Source of the DNA: Mauremys mutica | Lineage: Eukaryota > Chordata > Testudines > Geoemydidae | Reading direction: 5' to 3' | Length of the DNA: 64,000 nt | NCBI RefSeq assembly: GCF_020497125.1 | Contig: NC_059089.1 | Coordinates: 28,290,282 to 28,354,281, forward strand | Shown: positions 33,869 through 45,100 of the stretch, piece by piece | Layout: each line of letters opens with the position of its first letter | Position numbering within the stretch: position 1 is the first letter of the stretch | Notes under the pieces: generated by a model | Seen by the model: only the letters and a program-made list of their open reading frames with translations | Told to the model about the DNA's origin: nothing | The model's database searches: none | Program-made: the position numbers and the translations under genes

Positions 33869-34130
33869 TAGAATCATAGAATATCAGGGTTGGAAGGGAC
33901 CTCAGGAGGTATCTAGTCCAACCCCCTGCTCAAAGCAGGACTAACCCCAACTAAATCATCCCAGCCAGGGCTTTGTCAAGCCTGACCTTAAAAACCTCTA
34001 AGGAAGGAGATTCCACCCTGTCCCTAGGGAACCCATTCCAGTGCTTCACCACCCTCCTAGTGAAACAGAACAAGGGGCAATGGTCTTAAGTGGTAGTGGG
34101 GGAGCTCTAGGTTGGATACTAGGAAGCACT
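33869..34130 (-). mobile_element. CR1 LINE tail with 5' inversion
   Basis: From 33869 to 34065 the sequence is an antisense CR1 3' end, starting with the terminal repeat (tagaatcatagaatatcagg) and running to ctcctagtgaaa. At 34066 it switches to sense CR1 (cagaacaaggggcaatgg to gttggatactaggaagcac), which is the segment lying immediately 5' in the normal element. This head-to-head layout is what twin priming gives: one insertion whose 5' portion is inverted. No target duplication was found, as is usual for CR1. Confidence 0.8.
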
Positions 34131-36129
34131 GTCATCTGAGCCCCTAGGACCCTTCACGTGACCGCTCCATCCCCAAACCCTTGGCCACTGGGGAGTCCGC
34201 AGGAGCCAGGCCGGTGGGGTTTGCGAGGCAGCGGCGCCAGGGGCTTCACCGGCCCCCAGCCTCTAATTAGCCGAACGCGTGTCCCCGGCGCCCCGCAGGA
34301 CACCTTCCCCGGGGAGGGGCCGCTGCCAACCCCCGCAGAGCGCCCGCTGCCCTCGGCTCTGACCCTGCGGGTGTCCCGGCAGAGCCCCGGCCGCGGTTCG
34401 CTGCGAACGGGCGCTGCACGGCCGGACCCTGGCCCGCGTTTTGTTCACAACCATCATTTGCGCAGAGGAGCGAGTGACGCTGTGGATCGGGCACTGGGAA
34501 CGGCAGCTTCGCGCCTTCTTTACACGTGTCCCTCAGTCGGAGGGAAACCGGAGCGGGCGGGATTATTCGGTGCCAATGACGGAGCTCGTTTCGGGTCAGA
34601 TTTTACCGGTAGGAAACGTAACGCTGAAGATCCCTATTTACTCCGCAAACCGTTTCACACCTTTCAGCTCCAGCTGTCCGGGGCCGGTGACGTGAGCGGG
34701 CACCTATGTCCCATGGTCCGGTTTCTTCTGCTCGATTGGGCGGCAGCTGTGGCCTGACCGCCGGGTCGTGCACACGTGGGCTCGGTTTCGCGTGGGTATG
34801 GGTAGCGTGGGAGGGCCGGGCGGTGAGAATTAGTCACAGCAAGGTGCACGAAAGGGCGCTGGACGGAAGGGTTGCAGCCTGGGAGAAGATCGCGGGATTG
34901 GGGCTGTCGAGGTGCAATGTCCAGTGAAAAGGGAATGAAAATATCCGCAAGCGCCATTGGATATAACAGGAGCTGAGGCGGGGGGGTAGGACTCAGGTCT
35001 GAGGAGTGAAGGGAGCTCGTCTCTAGTCTCTAACGGGACTTGTCCGCTTGCACGGGGCCGGGTGGCCTCCCAGGAGAAATGCTCCGCAGTCCGCGGGGTG
35101 CAGAGCGGAGCAGGGGCGGGGGCGGACACAGACCTTATGGCCACCAAGGTTTGGGTCAGCGCTCCGCAGGGGAGCCGTAGCAACACGTGGTCTGGTGCCG
35201 GGTCAGAGGCTTTCTCGGTTTCCACAAAAATTCCCTTTTCTTGACGGTTTCATAACTCCAGGGGGAGAGACCGCCCCGCCGGTCTGGCCTGGGCACTGAC
35301 GGGACCGGTTTCCGACGTGTCTCGCGGAGCGCGAGAAGGAGTTTTACCGCGTTTACACGTACGCAGCTTGCCGCCAGGGCTCCGGCGGTTCGCTTTGTGT
35401 GAGGGTTTTCCCAGGCAGCGCCGCCTCCCGGTTCCCTGTGAATTACTGAAGCGTCTGCAGGGAGACAGTGGAGCCCAAACGCTGTATCTTCCTTTCTCCA
35501 ACGCAGACACTGGGGGGTGGACGCCGGGCAGAGGGGGATCTGGGCGTGGGTCCCGGAGCTGACACGGGCCCTCGCAATCCGGGCCGGGTCGGGCAGCGGG
35601 AGCCGCGGGCTCGGCCAGGGGGACCGCCAGGCGCGCTAAAGGAAGTTATTTGAGAGGGAAATGAAATAGGCCGAAAAGTTAAAATAACTCGACGGGTCCG
35701 ATGGAGCCAGACAGGGCCGAGGTGCGCTGGGGGGTGGGGGGGCGGGAGGAGCTGGGCCTAGCGCCCCCCCTGCCCTGCTCAGTTCAGGACGACGCCCTGG
35801 CGCTGCTAATGCTGCAGTTAGTGCCCGGGGGTGCTGGGTCCCTGCTCCCTTCGGCACGGGCCGCCCTCTCTGCCTCGGTCAGGCCGGAGGGTCCTGCAGC
35901 GCCACAGCAGCACGCGGGCTGCGCATCCCCCGGCCCGGCCGGCCGCCGCCTTCCCGGGGAAACGCGGAGACACCCCCGAGCCCAACGAGCCCGGCCCAGA
36001 GCCAGGTGAGGCCACCCTGCGGCCGGCCAGCAGAGGGCAGACTGCGCACGGTCCGCCCAGGCCGGCCCCAGAGCCTCAGACAACCGCGCCGGCAACAAGC
36101 CGAGCGGAGAGGAATGGCGCGCGCGGGCG

Positions 36130-36301
36130 CACACACACACACACACACACACAGGAGACTAATGACACACACAGAACAGGAAGCAAATGGACACACACAG
36201 AGCGGAGACTAATGACACACACACACACAGAACAGGAAGCAAATGGGCACACACAGCGGAGACTAATGACACACACACATACACACACCAGAGACTAATC
36301 A

Positions 36302-36338
<37 letters not shown>

Positions 36339-36512
36339 CAGGAAGCAAATGCACACACACACCGGCGACTAATCACACACACACACACACCGGCGACTAA
36401 TCACACACACACACACAGAGAACAGGAAGCAAATGCACACACACACGGCGGAGACTAATCACACACACACACACAGCGGAGACTAATGACACACACACAC
36501 ACCGGCGACAAA

Positions 36513-36546
<34 letters not shown>

Positions 36547-36970
36547 CAGGAAGCAAATGCACACACACACAGCGGAGACTAATGGCACACACACACGGGG
36601 GCAGAAAGCTAATGGCGCAACACACACAAAAACACATAGTAGGAGGCTCATGGCGTGTATATATATACACACACACACAGGGCAGGAAGCTAATGTGTAC
36701 ACACACGTAGCGGAGACTAATGGCACACACACACACACACACACAGCAGGAAATCTAATGCACACACACACAGAGGGAGAAAGAGAGAGCGGGAAGCACA
36801 TGTGTATACACACACACACACACACACACACAGCGGGCAGGAAGCTACTGGCGCACCCACACACACATGGTAGGAGGCTCATGGCCTATACACAACACAC
36901 CGAGAGCTGTAAGAGGCTAGTGGCGCATCCACACACCACACAAACACACCGCAGAGGCTCATGGCGCACC
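36130..36970. repeat. Compound CA-rich minisatellite array
   Basis: Blocks of (CA)n alternate with conserved spacers. The two main spacers are gaacaggaagcaaatg (at least five copies, for example near 36172, 36228 and 36333) and gcggagactaatgacac (several copies). Towards the right they grade into variants such as ggcaggaagctaatg and gtaggaggctcatggc. All spacers share a ggaRRctaatg-like core before the CA run, so they look like one diverged unit. The array lies 3.3-4.1 kb upstream of the LMX1B start. Frames through it encode only His-Thr or Val-Cys repeats. Confidence 0.9.
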
Positions 36971-37896
36971 GACATATGCACAAGTTTCACTGGCCACGAA
37001 GGCTCCTTCGGCACAGCCCGGGTCGGTAACACGGGCCCAGCCGAGCCTCACTCGTTCTTGTCTTAGCGGCCTCGGGAATGATGCTCCGAATTGTGTATTT
37101 CTCGCCCAACTCCCGGCAGAGCGGCGAGCCCTGCCCGGTCCCTACACCCAGCGCCCGGGCGCGCACAGAGCGGCGTGGGCAGGTTTCCTTTGGGTTGATT
37201 TCGATGATGGATTTTTGTGTTTTAATGGTTTGATTTTAGTTACAAACTTTTAACGAGCCGCCTTCGAATCCAGGCGGCCGGCCGAGCTGAGCAGGGCCTG
37301 TGTAATACTCACACACGGGGAGACGGTAACAGTTACAGTCTTTGGTCTGATTTCTGTCGGAACAGTGACGGAATTAACGGGAGGGCTGCGAGCCCGGACC
37401 GGGGGGCTCCCCTTCCCCTCTGACCTCTCCCGCCGCCCACTTGGGAGTTTCAATCAGAAGTTAGGGAAACGCTTGGCGTGAGGCGAGACCGGCTCTAATT
37501 TTCCTCGCCACTGTAGGAGCTAATTGTGGCTGGAGTCGGGGAGCAGCCCCCGGCAGGATGGGACCCGTACACAATGCCAACGAGAGGCTCTTTCTGCGCG
37601 GCTGAGCTCTGCAGTCCAAGCAGCGTCCACAGTTAAATAGCCCAGGGTTAGCTGCAGCGGGTTCCAGCGTTAAATTGTCCAAGCCAAGCCTGGTCCCCAA
37701 ACCCCTTTCCGAAAGACTGAGCTAAACCATAACCGTGGAATTTCGGTGCGAAACCGGCCTGCGAAGGGCTTTGCCCGCAGCCCCACAAACAGAGCAGCCA
37801 GTGGCCGCCCCTAACACTTGTCCTGCTCATCGAACACCAGCGGGTTCGCTTGGGCCCCTTCCTCCCCCGCCGCCGCAGCAAACCCCAGCACAGAAC

Positions 37897-38018
37897 TAGG
37901 GTGACCAGATGTCCCGCTTTTCTAGGGACAGTCCGAGTTTGGGGCTTTTTCTTACCCAGGCTCCCATTACCCCCCACCCCCTGTCCGGATTTTTCACACT
38001 TGCTGTCTGGTCACCCTA
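37897..38018. mobile_element. hAT-type MITE, copy 1 (promoter side)
   Basis: A 122-bp element with inverted ends tagggtgaccagat and, reverse-complemented from the right, tagggtgaccagacag. Its interior is closely related to the copy at 59139-59262: both have gggacagtccgagttt or its variant, a ctttttctta stretch, attaccccccaccccctgtc or a variant, and ggatttttcacacttgctgt. The flanking octamers (cacagaac and aggggagc) do not match, so the duplication is lost here. It sits about 2.2 kb upstream of the LMX1B start. Confidence 0.8.
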
Positions 38019-39789
38019 AGGGGAGCCCAGGAGGAATCCTGGCAGCCGCGGCGGATCTCCGGACTCCGGAGCGGATCCTTGCCCCGCAAAGCAAGGGGCG
38101 GCCGGGGGCTGTAGCCGAGCCTGACACCCGCACGACGCCGGAGCATGATTTTGTCTTTTATTGTTTGCACGTTTCCCGTCAGGAAACAGGCAGTGGGCAC
38201 AAGCCCGTGGTTCAGAGCGGCCCGGTGTCCAGCCGGCCCGGCGCAGCACGGACCGCACTCGCGGGTTCTCACTGCCCCGGCAGGGCTTGGCCGGAAGGCC
38301 CTTGTGCGGGGAGCCGGCCCTGCGGGGCCCTGCGGCCGCGCTCGGCCATTCCCAACGGACGGAAATACAGACCCGAAAATATCCGCTGGCCGCGCCAAGC
38401 CCGGCTGGCGGGGAAGGTGTAAACGCGCCCGGCTGACCCCTGGATTCGCTGCGCTGCAGCCCGCGGGCCGCGCTCCCCGGATCCAGGCGGGGAAGGGCCG
38501 CGGGGAGCTAAGGCCTGTCCCCTGCCCTAGTGACTCCTCTGCTGCAGACGCGTCCGAGCAGGGAGGGGGCCGGGAGCGCAGCCCCGGGGCTCTGCTCAGC
38601 CCGCGCGGGCCAGCGGGACCGGCGCTCCCCACCAACCTGCGGGGCACCCAGCAGCTCCCGCGCTTCCCGGCCCGAGGTGACTAGCTCCGCCAGCGGCCAG
38701 TGGCCAGGCCCTCCGGCCTCCTGCCCCGGCATCTGCGGCTCTCCAGCGGCATTAGCCCGGGACCCTGAATCCCTCTGAAGCCAGGCAGCGCAGGGCCGAG
38801 CCCCGCAGCCGGTGCCGGCTGGGCCAAGGCCAGGCCACGGGAGGGGCGCAGAGCCTGGTCCCCAGCAGCCCGGCCCAGCGCCCCGTCGGCTGCAGGGGGA
38901 TGCGCTCAGGTGTCTCCCCAAGGTGGGCCAGGCGGCAGGAGCCCGGCTCGGCAGCGCAGGCCAGGCCGTGCGGGATCTGCTGGCATTTCAGCGGCCAGCC
39001 CGGCCCGGGGAACGCAGGTCACGGGCACGGGGCTCTGGGGTCAGCCCGACCTCCGACTTTGGCGCGGGGGGAGCCCCGCGGGAACTGTGGCCGTGTCTCG
39101 TGCCAGGCCCCCAGCCCGGCTCTGCCCGCAGCCCCGCGCGCAGCCAGGGCTCCTTAGCGGGCGGCCGTCCGGGCTGCGCTCCGGCAGGGTCTGCGGGGAG
39201 GTGCGGCTCTCGGCCGGGTCCGTCGCCAAAGGACCGCGGCTCTGGTGCCAGGACAGGGCAGGGGCGCCTGTGCCCGGCAAGAAGCAGCCAGCGCCAGCCC
39301 GTCGCGGCTCTGCTGGGGGCAGGTCCCGCTGTTAACACCTCCCCAGCCAACGTCCCCCCCCCAGGCACAGCTGCCCCAGACACGCGTGCCAGCCCGCGGG
39401 AGAGCCGGGGGCCTGTGCCCCTGGCCGGGCTGCGGAGGGCAGAGGCAGGCCCAGGGTCCCGGACACGCGTGGAAGGAGAGGCCACTGGGACACGCGCGCT
39501 CGGGCAGCCCGTGGGGCAAACCCAAGCACAGTCACAAGCCGCGAGGCGCAGCTACATACCCCAGGACAGGCGGGCGAGCCCGGGGCGCGCTGCCCGCGCG
39601 GGGCCGCTAACTCGAGTGGGACGCTCCAGGCAGCTCCGGTCACTCTGCCCCCGGGGGGTGGGAAGCCGCAAGGACACTGTCCCCGGCCGGGGCGCTCCGG
39701 AGAGCGCAGCCCCGGCTGGACGCGGCCCCTGCCCGGGCCACCCCGAGCCGCGCGCACCTGGGCGCCCGCGGGGGCTGCGGGGGCTCGCG

Positions 39790-40253
39790 CCGCGACGGCA
39801 CTATTTGACGTCGAGGAGACGGATCACCGCGGCGCAGCGATACCAGGAGCGCCAATGGAGTTCAAATGTCAGCAAGTTTGAGGAGGGGTGAGGCGGCTCC
39901 GCGGGTGGGTGTGTTCCTCCGCCGCAGCCCCGCTCTAAACGGAGCGGCTCCTCGGGACGCGGCAGGGCACAGTGAGTGGGGAGCGCCCGGGGAGCCCGGC
40001 CGCCTCTGCCCTGGATCTCCCGCGGCGCCCGCCGGCCCCGGCCCGGGCCCCGCCCCGGCTCCGGCTCCGGCCCCGGCCCGCCGGCAGGTGACCCCCGCCC
40101 GGCGCCGGCTGGAGCATGACCTGACCGATGGGCAGCAGCCCCCGCCCCGGCCCCGGCCCGGCAGCGCGCCCCGCGCCCCCCCGATAGACCCGCGCGGCTC
40201 CCGCCTCCCTCCCGCCCGCCCGCCCGGCCCGGCCCGGCCCGGCCCGGGCCCCC
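39790..40253 (+). promoter_or_regulatory. Candidate LMX1B proximal promoter and 5' untranslated region
   Basis: This is the stretch directly before the LMX1B start codon. It contains a CRE-like half-site context (ttgacgtcgag, about 39806), a CCAAT motif at 39852-39856 (gccaatgg), then a very GC-rich run up to the ATG. No TATA box is obvious, in keeping with a CpG-island promoter. The transcription start cannot be placed from sequence. The part before the ATG could equally contain an unrecognised 5' intron. Confidence 0.4.
40210..40253. repeat. (CCCGC)/(GGCCC)n tract abutting the start codon
   Basis: Four-base cccg steps pass into about five ggccc/cccgg steps that run straight into the ATG. 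The tract is almost pure G+C and self-complementary, so the messenger could form a strong hairpin just before the start codon. Confidence 0.85.
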
Positions 40254-40392
40254 ATGGACATCGCCGCCGGCCCCGAGTCCCTGGACCGCTGCTTCAGCCG
40301 GGGCCCGCCGGACCGCGCCGCGATGCTGGACGGCATCAAAGTGGAAGATCGCCCGCTGCGCTCGGGCGCCGCCGCCCTGGGCGTGTTGCTGG
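40254..40392 (+). CDS. LMX1B: LMX1B coding exon 1 (LIM-homeodomain transcription factor, N-terminus)
   Basis: Encodes 46 residues plus the first base of Gly47 (phase 1), starting [13 protein letters not shown]1B is a nuclear LIM-homeodomain activator needed in amniotes for dorsal limb patterning, kidney podocytes, anterior eye and dopaminergic and serotonergic neurons (established knowledge). The peptide matches vertebrate LMX1B and not LMX1A: the MDIA.GPESL start, a second in-frame Met at residue 24 (MLDGIKVED) and the LGVLLG end align without gaps to my recollection of the human protein. The start at 40254 was chosen because the first 23 residues are conserved. The Met24 codon (40323) has G at -3 and was the start used in older numbering. 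The donor is GTGAGT at 40393. The open frame continuing to 40562 is read-through into intron 1. Confidence 0.93.
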
Positions 40393-41153
<761 letters not shown>

Positions 41154-42720
41154 TAAGCACCCTTCTCCCTTGCCCCGCACGCCTGCCCCGGGGCGCCCAG
41201 GGCCCTTCTCGCCGGGCCATACGCGCCTGCCGGGCCTGGCGCTGGGCACAGGGCACGGAACGTGCCGCCTCGGCTCCCCGGGAGCCTCGCACCCAGTTCT
41301 GCTGCCTTGGTGGGAAACGCCAGAAAGTTTTCAAACGAAATCCAGAACAAGCCCCTAAGGGTGCGGTGATCAGAGAGCGCCCAGCCACGGGCCGCGCGCC
41401 CGGACCCCAGAAAGATTTGTCCGGGTTCAAATGGCCAAGCTAGAAATGTGCGAGCGGGGGGGGGGGGGTTACTAGTCACGGATAAGAGTTAAATTCTCCG
41501 CTGCCCAGGTAGCAAAGGGAGTTTGCATCGGGTGGTTTTATACGTGTTAAATGACACCGCGGCTGGTGTCCGAGTGACAAGGGGGTTGGTTAGTGAGCGC
41601 CCCGGCTAAATTCGAGCTCAAATCGTTTGAAATTCGTGCCGGGAATTCGTAGCGTGTTGATGGAAATGCACCGTGGGTAAATAATTCTCGGGTTTAAGAA
41701 CAGAAATGCCCTTTCAGTGGAACATTCCCCGCGCGGCAGTTTTAGGTGTTTTGAAGAATTTAATCTTGGTTCTAAAATCAGTTTGTTCCAAACGTTATTT
41801 AAAAAACTCGAAATAAATAACCCCGTGGGCCGCTGCAGTGAGGACGGCGTGAGACCCCCGGCAGAGCCGGGGCGCGGGGTTTTCGCGGGGTGCAGACGGG
41901 AGCAGTGGCATCCCGCGGAGGCGTTTCACAAACGGGATTTGTAGTTGGATTTTTAACACAGGAATTAAACCCGAGTAATCGGGCTGTTGGGTGACGTGTT
42001 AGTCGGGTTTTTCACTGGCCTTTTGTTGCGAGATAACGAAAAATCGTTCCTAAGAAACCGTGCGACGTCTCAGCAGCTCCGTGTTGCCATTCGAGAAGAA
42101 CGAGCCAGCTCCGGGGAAGGCTGCCCGGGCAGAGCCCGCGCTGCCCGGCCGGGGCTGGGCGCAGAGAGTCGCCCGGCGAAAGGGACAGAAAGCGGCTGGT
42201 CTCCAGCCCTGCCTGCCCGGCCGCCCAGCACAACCCCGCCGAGGCACCGCGGCGGCGGGTCGGCTCGAACACACCCCCCCGCGGGCAGCGGCCCCTGCCC
42301 AGCGCCACCTGCTGCGCTCGGCCCCTGCCCGGGCAGCGCGGCCCGCGGGCCGCTCCCCGCCAGCCCGGGAACGAGCAGCGGGCGGGCGGGCTGCAGGGTG
42401 CCCCGGGGACAGCGCTAGGCCCCGGGCCGGGCCCTCGTACCGCCTGGTGCGGCGGCTCAGACCCGGGGGCAGCTGCCCGGCCGCTGCCGTGGAGCGGGGC
42501 CTGCCCCGGGTGCCAGCTCCGGGCACGGCGGGGCCGGGGCTCGGTCACTGCCGCTGTCTGGGGGCCCGCTCGCCCCAGGGCGTGTGAGCCCCGCCGAGCC
42601 CCCGATGTGCTGCGGACGGGGCGCCGGGGGACTCGGCCCCTCGGAGCCGGTCCCGCCGCCTCGGACGGGGCCGGAGGCTCCAGAGACGCCTCCGTGCACC
42701 ACTCCTGGCCTCCCGCCTCC

Positions 42721-44990
42721 CGAGAGACTTGACTTTATTTATCCCTTTATTCCCCAAATGTCGGGCTTTGTATGCAAACCAGCCCGCCCCAGCAGCGATG
42801 CCCTTCTGCCACGCAAAGTTCCTGCCCCGCTTAGCTGCTTGGCCGCTCCGCAAAAGCCACTTCATGCTTGTCACTAAAATTTAGGGTCCGTTTTGTGTCG
42901 GGAGGGGGGTGAACATGGGCACTTCAATCACTAGGACATAATGTGGCTCTGCTAGAAGTCTGGCAACAAACAAAGAACAACAACTATTGGTTTGCATCAA
43001 CTTTTGTCAGGCATTCAGCAGGCTCCCAGAAAGGGCCTGAAGTGCCTTAGTGGCAACAATGTGCAGTTCATAGCTACAGCATGAAAATCCATCTCCATGG
43101 AAACTAGTAGTAAATGCTAACATGACATGCTGAGTAGAAATATTGTTAGGGTTATAACTCCTGTATGAATGGCCTAGATGGATGTCCCCCTACTTAGGAG
43201 TTACAATAGAATGTGTAATTTCATACTGCAGCCTTAACCCATGTGTTATTAAAGAAGCTTCAACAGACCCAGATACTGCTATATGGAAAACAATAGCTGC
43301 CTACGCATTTTCTTACTGAACTGCACAGATTCGTTTTGGGGGGGTTGGTTTTAACAAGTATTAATATTTTCACATATTCTCGTTTTTGTAACAGTTACAG
43401 AGAATTTAGTTTTAATAGATATGTCAGATCCATGAAACATCTGACTGTATAAATAAACAAGATACTTCTCAAGATTTTTTTTTAATTAAGAAACTCCCCT
43501 TTGGATACCCACACAAAATTCTTTGAAATGTAAAAGTGTTAGGAACAGCATGCAGGAGATAATTCCCTTTGCAGGCTGTGTAAAATAACAGAGTTTCGCA
43601 AAAAGACAATATCTTAGGAAACAAAACAACGGACTGTCCTTTTGTGAAAAAAATTCTTTGTTAGAATAGAAATAAATCCTCTTTAGAATTTTAGATATTA
43701 TCAAAGGCTTCTAATTGTATAGGGGGAAATAGGGTGTCCAGGCTGACTAGCAATAAAAAGATATCAACATGTTTGCCTTTGTTGAATCACAGCACCTAGT
43801 GTGACATTACATGATAACCTGCTGTGTGTGCCCCCAAGGACTGACAGCAGAAGTAGTTAATAGTAAAGGGGGGTGGGGGGGAGAGACATGGTAAATCAAA
43901 ATGATTTTTCCCTGAAATTTTATTAAATTTGAAAGATAAAGCATGTGAAACTAAACTGATATTGTTTCCATTCTTCCTCTGGCAGCTGTGTTTTAGGCTG
44001 TTGGAAATCTTCTCTTATTAGTAATTCTTGTTAATTAAAGTGTAAAAATAACTACATTCACCTCCTTGGTCATGTGGTGTGTGCACAAGTTTTATCAGCA
44101 AGAGTGTGGAGGGTTGCGTTGCCCATATGTGGTGAAGCTATGAATGAGTTGTGCCGTCGTCTCAAATGCAAGCCGCTACAAACCTTTACATCCCGCCAGA
44201 ATGTGCCATGATGTATACGCACATGTTATTAAGAGATGCTTTTTTAAAAAATTGCAGCTCAAGGGATATGAAGAATAGTATCAGTAAAGTCAGATGTTTG
44301 TGTTACCCTAAATCCCATGTACGTACATGGCTCAAAGAAAAAAAGAAAGATTTCCAAAATTTTCTTAATCACTAAAAGTTACTGAAAATAGCTTTTCTGT
44401 GTGTATTAATGCAATTGAAAGACCAGATTTCTCCAGAACTCCCAGGACTATAGTCAAGTGCTATGTGTATCTTTGGAAAACTCGGGTCTCTTCTTTCCAA
44501 AGAAAGCAGGCTTCTGAAGGGTCAGATATCAGACCTTAAACCTTCCACAGGGTCAGGAATTATTGTTGCCTGTCCTCTGTAATTTGGGGTTTGTGGGGAA
44601 AGGAGGAAACTTTTTTTTTTTTGGTGGGTTGATTTTCTCTTTTTAAAATAAAAATGGTGTCTGTTTGCAGCTGTACTTGGGTTTGAAATGTTAGAATAAA
44701 TACTGAGGGAGATGGATTAGTGGCCAGGGTGCAGAATGAAGTGGTCAAAGGTGCATGATAAATGAAATGTATTACATGAATATCTCCACTACATCACGGG
44801 GCTGCATGTCTGTGACTTTGTGTATTTCAGCATCTTGGTCATATGTTCAATTCTATAAATATTTACAGGAGGTGGATAGTACAGACCAATCTTTTGATTT
44901 TGACATTAAATATTTATTTTGCAAAAAATTTACATTACTGTTGGGGCAGGGGTGCATTTGGTTGCAAGTAGTTTAAGTGAAGACAACACA
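42721..44990. other. Intron 2 segment after the CpG domain, no gene or young repeat
   Basis: CpG density ends at about 42720 and AT-rich DNA begins. The stretch 42721-42880 keeps octamer-like (atgcaaac) and AT-rich motifs and may be regulatory, but this is a guess. The frames at 43486-44748 have no domain evidence. Confidence 0.4.
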
Positions 44991-45002
44991 GTGCTACAGC
45001 AG

Positions 45003-45100
45003 ACACTGAGAGCGGGATCTTGCTAGCCTAACTCAAGCAAAATTGTTGACTTCAGTGTGAGCTTTGCCAAAGGAAGAGTGACAGGATTGGGCCCAAAGGT
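45003..45100. repeat. Ancient non-autonomous repeat fragment
   Basis: A gcgggatcttgctagcc start, a central ttgttgacttcagtg block and a gacaggattgggccc end give a partly palindromic unit typical of an old, abundant sauropsid repeat built around gacttcaatggg. Confidence 0.45.

Noticed and set aside
36397..37066. Cys-Val and His-Thr repeat frames
   Set aside because: Direct translations of the CA/TG array, with no independent coding evidence.
38812..39891. 359-codon + frame ending about 360 bp before the LMX1B start
   Set aside because: Its translation is Arg/Pro/Gly/Ala-rich with no domain. Equally long frames occur on the opposite strand in the same GC-rich DNA, so stop-codon scarcity explains it.
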